Source: Kitasatospora gansuensis | Lineage (GTDB): Bacteria; Actinomycetota; Actinomycetes; Streptomycetales; Streptomycetaceae | Assembly (NCBI RefSeq): GCF_014203705.1 | Contig: NZ_JACHJR010000001.1 | Coordinates: 2,914,001 to 2,978,000 of the forward strand | Reading direction: 5' to 3' | Length of the DNA: 64,000 nt | Shown: positions 59,356 through 64,000 of the stretch, in pieces | Numbering within the stretch: the stretch's first letter is position 1 | Layout of the letters: the number at the start of each line of letters is the position of its first letter | The notes under the pieces: model-generated | Database searches by the model: none | Seen by the model: only the letters and a program-made list of their open reading frames with translations | Told to the model about the DNA's origin: nothing | Made by a program: the position numbers and the translations under genes

Positions 59356-61617
59356 TCAGGCCAGCTCCTCCGACTCCCCCTGAGTCTCGTCGAGGGGTTC
59401 GTCCGTGGACTCGTCCACGGGCTCCTCCCCGGCACACATAGCCAACACGGCGGCCCCGTATTTGTCCAGCTTCATCGCGCCGACGCCCGAGATCACGGCC
59501 AGCTCGCGCTCGCTGCCCGGGACGTCCTCGGCGATCGCCATCAGGGTCGCGTCGGTGAACACCACGTAGGCCGGGGCCCCCTGCTTCTTGGCCTGCACCG
59601 AACGCCACTCGCGCAGCCGCTCGTACAGCGCCTCGTCCATGTTGGACGGGCAGCTCTCGCAGCGACGGAGCTTGCGCTCGACCGCGTCGGTCAGCGTCTT
59701 GTCGCAGACCCGGCACTTGACCGGGCCGCGCACCTTGCGGGCGGCGGACCGCTCGGCGCCGAACTCGACCCCACCCCTGCCTCCCTTGGTACGCGGCCCG
59801 GAGGCGCTGGAGCCCGGCCGCAGGCCGTCCAGGAAGCGGGTGGGCTTCCGGCTGGCCCGGCCGCCCGGGGAGCGGGACAGCGCCCAGGAGAGCGACAGGT
59901 GCAGCCGGGCCCGGGTGACGCCGACGTACAGCAGCCGGCGCTCCTCCTCGATCTGCTCGTCGGTCTTGGCGTAGATGATCGGCAGGGTGCCCTCGGTCAG
60001 ACCGACCAGGAAGACCGCGTCCCACTCCAGGCCCTTGGCGGCGTGCAGCGAGGCGAGCGTGACGCCCTCGACGGCGGGGGCGTGCTGGGCCGCCGCGCGC
60101 GCGTCCAGTTCACCCACGTACGCCGCCAGGTCGGCACTCTGACCGGCCGTCAGGCGGGCCGCCTCGAACTCCTCGGCGAGCCGGACCAGCGCGGCCAGCG
60201 ACTCCCAGCGCTCGCGCACGGTGCCCGAACCGGCGGGCGGCGCGGGCGTGAAGCCCCGGCTGGCCAGCACCGCGCGGACCTGGCCCGCCAGGTCGGGCGC
60301 GTCGGCGGTGAGCGGGTCGGACCCGGCCCGGGCGGCGCCGCGCAGCAGCATCACCGCGTCCCGCACCTCGGGGCGCTCGAAGAACCGCTCCGCGCCCTTG
60401 AGCTGGTACGAGATGCCCAGGTCGGCGAGCGCCTGCTCGTAGACCTCGGACTGGCTGTTGATCCGGAACAGCACCGCGATCTCGCTGGCCCGGACGCCCT
60501 TGGCGAGCAGCGCCTTGATCTCCCGGGCGGTGGTCTCGGCCTCGGTCGGCTCGTCGACGTACTCGGCGTAGACCGGCTCGGGGCCGGCCTCGCGCTGCGA
60601 GATCAGCTCCAGCCGGTGCTGGGCGGCCTGGCCGCGAGCCTTGGCCAGCAGGCCGTTGGCCAGGTGCACCACCTGGGGGGTGGAGCGGTAGTCGCGGACC
60701 AGCTTGACCACGGTGGCCTCGGGGTGCCGGGCCCGGAAGTTGAGCAGGTAGTCGGGGGTGGCGCCGGTGAACGAGTAGATCGTCTGGCTGGCGTCGCCGA
60801 CCACGCAGAGGCTGGCGCCGCCGCCCGTCCACTGGTCCAGCAGGCGCTGCTGGAGCGGGGAGACGTCCTGGTACTCGTCCACCGTGAAGTGCCGGTACTG
60901 AGCCCTGACCTGGCCGGCGATCTCCGGCCGGTCCTCCAGGATCGCGGCGGTGAGCAACAGCACGTCCTCGAAGTCGATCACGCCGCGGTCGCGCTTGGTC
61001 TGCTCGTAGGTGGCGTAGACCCGGGCGATCTCGGCCGGGTCGCGCGGGGCCTCGCGGCCGGTCTTGAGCACGGCGGCGGGGTAGTCGTCGGGCACGATCT
61101 GGGTGACCTTGGCCCACTCGATCTCGCTGGTCAGGTCGCGCAGCTCGGTGCGCTGGACCCGCAGGCCGGTGCGCCCGGCGGCCTCGGCGACCAGCTGGAC
61201 CTTGCGCTCCAGCAGCCGGGGCACCTCGCCGCCGATCGCGCGCGGCCAGAAGTACTGGAGCTGGCGGAGCGCGGCGGAGTGGAACGTCCGCGCCTGCACG
61301 CCCTCGGCGCCGAGCTGGCGCAGCCGGCCGCGCATCTCGCCGGCGGCGCGGGCGGTGAAGGTCACCGCGAGCACCTGCTGCGGCTGGTAGACGCCGCTGC
61401 GCACGCCGTAGGCGATCCGGTGGGTGATCGCCCTGGTCTTGCCGGTGCCGGCGCCCGCGAGGACGCAGACCGGGCCGTGCAGGGCCGTGGCGACGGCGCG
61501 CTGCTCCGGGTCGAGCCCGGCGAGCACCGCGTCGGCGCCACTGGGCGCCGGATCGCCGTAGGCGGTGCCGTGGGGGGTGTCGTACCGGTCGGGGAGACCC
61601 GAGAGCTCTTCCTGCAT
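59356..61617 (-). CDS. uvrD2: ATP-dependent DNA helicase UvrD2 (with tetracysteine and HRDC domains)
   Basis: A 753-aa SF1A helicase. VLAGAGTGKTRAI (Walker A), VDEYQDVSPLQQ (DExx box), LVRDYRSTPQ (motif IV) and YVGVTRARLHLSLS (motif VI) are present. After the motor, CRVCDKTLTD and RRCESC form a tetracysteine motif, then an HRDC domain near residues 650-725, the layout of mycobacterial UvrD2. ATG 61617 is chosen because GAGGA lies 9-10 nt upstream. It works in DNA repair or replication. Confidence 0.92.
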   Translation of the reverse strand: MQEELSGLPDRYDTPHGTAYGDPAPSGADAVLAGLDPEQRAVATALHGPVCVLAGAGTGKTRAITHRIAYGVRSGVYQPQQVLAVTFTARAAGEMRGRLRQLGAEGVQARTFHSAALRQLQYFWPRAIGGEVPRLLERKVQLVAEAAGRTGLRVQRTELRDLTSEIEWAKVTQIVPDDYPAAVLKTGREAPRDPAEIARVYATYEQTKRDRGVIDFEDVLLLTAAILEDRPEIAGQVRAQYRHFTVDEYQDVSPLQQRLLDQWTGGGASLCVVGDASQTIYSFTGATPDYLLNFRARHPEATVVKLVRDYRSTPQVVHLANGLLAKARGQAAQHRLELISQREAGPEPVYAEYVDEPTEAETTAREIKALLAKGVRASEIAVLFRINSQSEVYEQALADLGISYQLKGAERFFERPEVRDAVMLLRGAARAGSDPLTADAPDLAGQVRAVLASRGFTPAPPAGSGTVRERWESLAALVRLAEEFEAARLTAGQSADLAAYVGELDARAAAQHAPAVEGVTLASLHAAKGLEWDAVFLVGLTEGTLPIIYAKTDEQIEEERRLLYVGVTRARLHLSLSWALSRSPGGRASRKPTRFLDGLRPGSSASGPRTKGGRGGVEFGAERSAARKVRGPVKCRVCDKTLTDAVERKLRRCESCPSNMDEALYERLREWRSVQAKKQGAPAYVVFTDATLMAIAEDVPGSERELAVISGVGAMKLDKYGAAVLAMCAGEEPVDESTDEPLDETQGESEELA

Positions 61618-61713
61618 GCCGTCCATCCTCGCAGGGCGGACGGACGTTCCCGCCCGGGTTGTCCACAGGCTCCGCCCGGTCAACGGATAATCACTTCGCC
61701 GACCGGCGCGCGC

Positions 61714-61740
61714 GGAATGTTCCACTGCTCGCGCGACGTT
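61714..61740 (+). promoter_or_regulatory. Sigma-R-type promoter upstream of the mycoredoxin gene
   Basis: GGAAT (61714-61718) is followed after 19 bp by GTT (61738-61740), fitting the sigma-R consensus GGAAT-N18/19-GTT. The gene start is 43 bases further on, so thiol stress should induce it through SigR. Confidence 0.72.
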
Positions 61741-61783
61741 GTCGGCACAGACCGTACGCCCCCTCCCGAAGGAGTCCACCGCC

Positions 61784-62041
61784 ATGTCCGGCAGCGTCAC
61801 GATGTACAGCACGACCTGGTGCGGGTACTGCAACCGGCTGAAGAGCCAGCTGGACCGCGAGGGCATTGGCTACGACGTGATCAACATCGAGGAGGACCCG
61901 GCCTCGGCCTCCTTCGTCGAGTCGGTCAACAACGGCAACCAGGTGGTGCCGACCGTGATCGTCAAGCCGGTCAACGGCGGCGAGCAGGTCGTGATGACCA
62001 ACCCGAGCCTCCGTCAGGTGCAGGCCGCGCTGGCCGGCTGA
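61784..62041 (+). CDS. mrx1: Mycoredoxin (glutaredoxin-like, mycothiol-dependent)
   Basis: An 85-aa thioredoxin-fold protein with the active site TTWCGYC (Cys13, Cys16) and the cis-Pro VVPTVIV. Actinobacterial mycoredoxin-1 has a C-G-Y-C or C-x-x-C site and reduces mycothiol-protein mixed disulphides. AAGGAG lies 9 nt before ATG 61784. A sigma-R-type promoter upstream agrees with a role in the thiol-stress response. Confidence 0.88.
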   Translation: MSGSVTMYSTTWCGYCNRLKSQLDREGIGYDVINIEEDPASASFVESVNNGNQVVPTVIVKPVNGGEQVVMTNPSLRQVQAALAG

Positions 62042-62070
62042 CCCGAGCACGCAGGCGCCCTGACCGGGCG

Positions 62071-62922
62071 TCAGAATCCGTGGCTCCGCTCCTCCTGGGG
62101 CGGGGCCACCGGTGCCTCCGGCACCGGCCTGGCGCCCAGCTCGCCCAGCCCGTAGACCAGCCGGCAGCGGTCCGCCGAGTACCTGGTCTCGATCACCCGG
62201 ACCGGGCCGCGCGCGTCGTAGCCGACCCGGGTCTGCACCAGCAGCGGGGCGCCGGGGCCGCCCTGGAACCAGGCCGCCTCCTCCGGGCCCGGCATCCGGG
62301 AGACCAGGTGGTCCACCGCGCCGATCTCGGTCCGGCCGAGCGCGGCGAGCACCGCCTCGTCCCCGCCGGGCACCGGGTCCGGCTCCATCAGCGGGGTACC
62401 GGCCGCCAGACCGGCCCGGTAGTGGCTCTCCTCGATCGAGTAGGGCTCGCGGTCCAGCAGCCGGAGCTGACGGCGCACCACCACCGCCTCGCCGGGCCGC
62501 AGTCCGAGCCGCTCGGCGATGTCCACCCGGGCCCGGACGATCAGCATCTCGAAGTCGACGGTGAGCCGGCGCCCGGCCGCCCTGGCCTCCCTGGCGTAGA
62601 CCTCGGTCGGTGCGGCCAGGCAGTCCCGCTGCCCCGGCAGCTGGCCCGGCAGCAGGGCCGGGCCGTACACCCGGTGGTCCAGCACCGGGTGCTCCTTGAG
62701 GTAGGTGCCCTTGCCCTGCAGCCGGACCAGCCGGCCTTCGTTGACCAGCACGTCGACCGCGAGCCGGACGGTGTTCCTGGCGACGCCGTACTGCTGCTCC
62801 AGCTCGGTCTCGACCGGCAGCGGTGAGTCGCCCCGCCACTCGCCGGCGGCGATCCGGCGGCGCAGGTCGGCGGCGAGTCGTTGGTACTTCGGTGATTGGG
62901 TACTGCCCCGTGGGATTGTCAC
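62071..62922 (-). CDS. GntR-family transcriptional regulator with UTRA domain
   Basis: A 283-aa regulator: an N-terminal winged helix (RLAADLRRRIAAGEWRG and GVARNTVRLAVDVLVNEG) and a C-terminal UTRA (HutC-type) ligand domain (AERLGLRPGEAVVVRRQLRL). Its ligand is unknown. The start GTG 62922 lacks a clear ribosome site. The upstream gap to the HATPase gene is a divergent promoter region. Confidence 0.88.
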   Translation of the reverse strand: MTIPRGSTQSPKYQRLAADLRRRIAAGEWRGDSPLPVETELEQQYGVARNTVRLAVDVLVNEGRLVRLQGKGTYLKEHPVLDHRVYGPALLPGQLPGQRDCLAAPTEVYAREARAAGRRLTVDFEMLIVRARVDIAERLGLRPGEAVVVRRQLRLLDREPYSIEESHYRAGLAAGTPLMEPDPVPGGDEAVLAALGRTEIGAVDHLVSRMPGPEEAAWFQGGPGAPLLVQTRVGYDARGPVRVIETRYSADRCRLVYGLGELGARPVPEAPVAPPQEERSHGF

Positions 62923-63103
62923 CCGAGTGAATGTAGCGATCCGGCTTGCGCCATTTCAGCGAAACCGGCCAATATTGGCCGAGATCGGGGAACTCGGTAT
63001 TGACCCCGACCAGGTCGTTCGCAGTCGCCCGGCGGCTCCCCGGTTCTGACGAAAGTCTGACCGAAAGGGTCGCATCCAGCCACGTACACCCGGGGGCGGA
63101 GCC

Positions 63104-63604
63104 ATGCCCGTGACCAGTACCGCGCGCCACTTCAAGGCGCGGCCGATCAATCTTCCACACACCGGGGCCGCCGGTGCCGACCATCGCCCGGGGCGGGCCC
63201 TGGAGGCGGCCGACCGGGGCGCCTGGTCCGCCACCGCGAGCTTCCCGCCGCAGCCGCACAACGTGGCCAGGGCCCGGCAGCTGACCAGGACGGCGCTGGC
63301 CGCCTGGGGTGCCGCCGAACTCACCGACAGCGCCGAGCTGCTGATGTCCGAGCTGGTCACCAACGCGCTGCGGCACGGCCGGGGCGCGGTCTCGATCACG
63401 CTGGCACTGACCGACCGCACGCTGCAGATCTCGGTGGCCGACTTCGGCCGCAGCCTGCCGGAGGCCAGGGAGGCGGCCGACGAGGACGCCCACGGCCGCG
63501 GGCTGGCCATCGTCGGGGCGCTCTGCTCCGACTGGTCGGTCACCACCCGGCTGACCGGAAAGACCGTCAGCTGCTGGCTGGAAGTCGACCGGAAGAACGA
63601 CTGA
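63104..63604 (+). CDS. RsbW-like ATP-binding regulator (HATPase)
   Basis: A 166-aa protein with a GHKL ATPase fold: N-box SELVTNALRHG near residue 86, G1 ADFGRSLPE near residue 114 and G2 HGRGLAIV near residue 131. Such single-domain proteins are anti-sigma factors or regulators common in streptomycetes. The N-terminal 45 residues are less ordered. No anti-anti-sigma partner gene is adjacent. Confidence 0.85.
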   Translation: MPVTSTARHFKARPINLPHTGAAGADHRPGRALEAADRGAWSATASFPPQPHNVARARQLTRTALAAWGAAELTDSAELLMSELVTNALRHGRGAVSITLALTDRTLQISVADFGRSLPEAREAADEDAHGRGLAIVGALCSDWSVTTRLTGKTVSCWLEVDRKND

Positions 63605-63659
63605 GCAGAGAATTTCGAATTCGGTCGAAAATAGCCGAACAACGGAATCGCGAGAGCAG

Positions 63660-63694
63660 AAAGGGGCGTACGGCAATCAGCCGCACGCCCCTTT
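63660..63694. terminator. Bidirectional terminator
   Basis: A 15-bp stem with one mismatch and a 5-nt AATCA loop, flanked by A and T runs, between the HATPase gene and the convergent nudC gene. Confidence 0.8.
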
Positions 63695-63712
63695 CGCACT
63701 CCTACTGACGGA

Positions 63713-64000
63713 CTACCAGCGAGCCGCACTCGGCAGCGGTTCGCCGTACCAGAGTTCGACCAGATGACGGGCGATCGAAATACCGGACGGCGGCAGGATC
63801 TCGCCCGCCTCCATGCCGGCCCGCAGCTCGTCCCGGGAGATCCAGCGCGCCTCCGCCAGCTCCTCGCCGTCCACCGTGATCGTGGTGCCGCTCGGGTCGG
63901 CCTTACCGAGGAAGCCGAGCATCAGGCTGGACGGGAACGGCCACGGCTGGCTGGCCACGTACTCGACCTCGGCGACCTTGACCCCGGCCTCCTCCAGCAC
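63713..64000 (-). CDS. nudC: NAD+ diphosphatase NudC (3' part; 5' end outside window)
   Basis: The 95 visible C-terminal residues begin in the Nudix box end (LEEAGVKVAEV) and contain SQPWPFPSSLMLGFLGKAD, the SQPWPFPxS array that identifies NudC-type NADH/NAD+ pyrophosphatases, plus ARWISRDEL and LPPSGISIARHLVELW. NudC hydrolyses NAD(H) and removes NAD caps from RNA. The start is beyond base 64000. Confidence 0.9.
   Translation of the reverse strand: MLEEAGVKVAEVEYVASQPWPFPSSLMLGFLGKADPSGTTITVDGEELAEARWISRDELRAGMEAGEILPPSGISIARHLVELWYGEPLPSAARW

Noticed and set aside
1..64000. Insertion sequences, prophage, integrases, CRISPR arrays
   Set aside because: No transposase, integrase or phage-like frame and no regularly spaced repeats were found; the only dispersed repeat is the palindromic element pair.

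Overview
This is a GC-rich (about 70% G+C), gene-dense stretch of actinomycete core chromosome, almost certainly from the Streptomycetaceae (Streptomyces or Kitasatospora type). The evidence is the sigR-rsrA thiol-stress pair, a WblC/WhiB7 regulator with an AT-hook, a mycoredoxin, a conservon-type sensor kinase with a DUF742 partner, a SARP regulator, a B12-riboswitch-controlled nrdAB operon, UvrD2 with an HRDC domain, and very high GC3. I see no transposase, integrase, phage gene or CRISPR array. Coordinates and calls come from reading the sequence alone; family names rest on motif recognition, not on database searches.

Layout. 1-1941: end of a sodium:solute symporter and a histidine phosphatase. 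2000-14303: a clade-A glycoside hydrolase converging on an 11-kb minus-strand operon for an extracellular glycopolymer (GT2, small membrane protein, GT4, 770-aa membrane protein, GT4, MOP flippase, GT4, pyruvyl transferase, GT4), mostly joined by 4-bp stop/start overlaps. 14624-17656: LamG membrane protein, GlxA-type AraC regulator, small membrane ORF, GNAT. 17738-21525: nrdAB behind tandem NrdR boxes and a cobalamin riboswitch. 21582-25808: the most unusual part, a compact candidate RiPP locus on the minus strand: signal-less OppA-like protein, 40-aa precursor peptide missed by length-limited ORF calling, 18-bp attenuator-like hairpin, HExxH enzyme with a C-terminal PqqD-like (RRE) domain, and a SARP activator. 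25979-31931: peptide deformylase with a His-rich tail, TPR protein, tandem HD and HD-GYP membrane proteins, rsrA and sigR with a sigma-R-type promoter. 32035-40523: alpha/beta hydrolase, SRAP protein, M50 peptidase, aroA, rsgA, SMR transporter, hisN, partial conservon. 40590-44698: katA divergent from a Fur-family regulator, then a Sel1/TPR array protein. 45038-45111: initiator tRNA. 45166-57657: UPF0182, PPA1309-like protein, Lon-like PDZ protease, moaE, SDR, zinc metalloprotease, Nudix, YgjP-like peptidase, ThiF-like protein, AarF kinase. 57753-59311: small coiled-coil protein and wblC with a long attenuated leader. 59356-64000: uvrD2, mycoredoxin behind a sigma-R promoter, GntR regulator, HATPase, and the 3' part of nudC.

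How it fits together. Several loci belong to one stress network: sigR/rsrA senses disulphide stress, mycoredoxin carries a matching promoter, and WblC is known in Streptomyces to feed into sigR under translation inhibition. Its leader here carries an AT-rich WhiB7-type promoter, an upstream ORF and an intrinsic terminator. katA with its Fur-type repressor covers peroxide. A roughly 115-bp palindromic repeat occurs twice (34236-34370 and 42592-42728), each time beginning exactly at a TAG stop codon.
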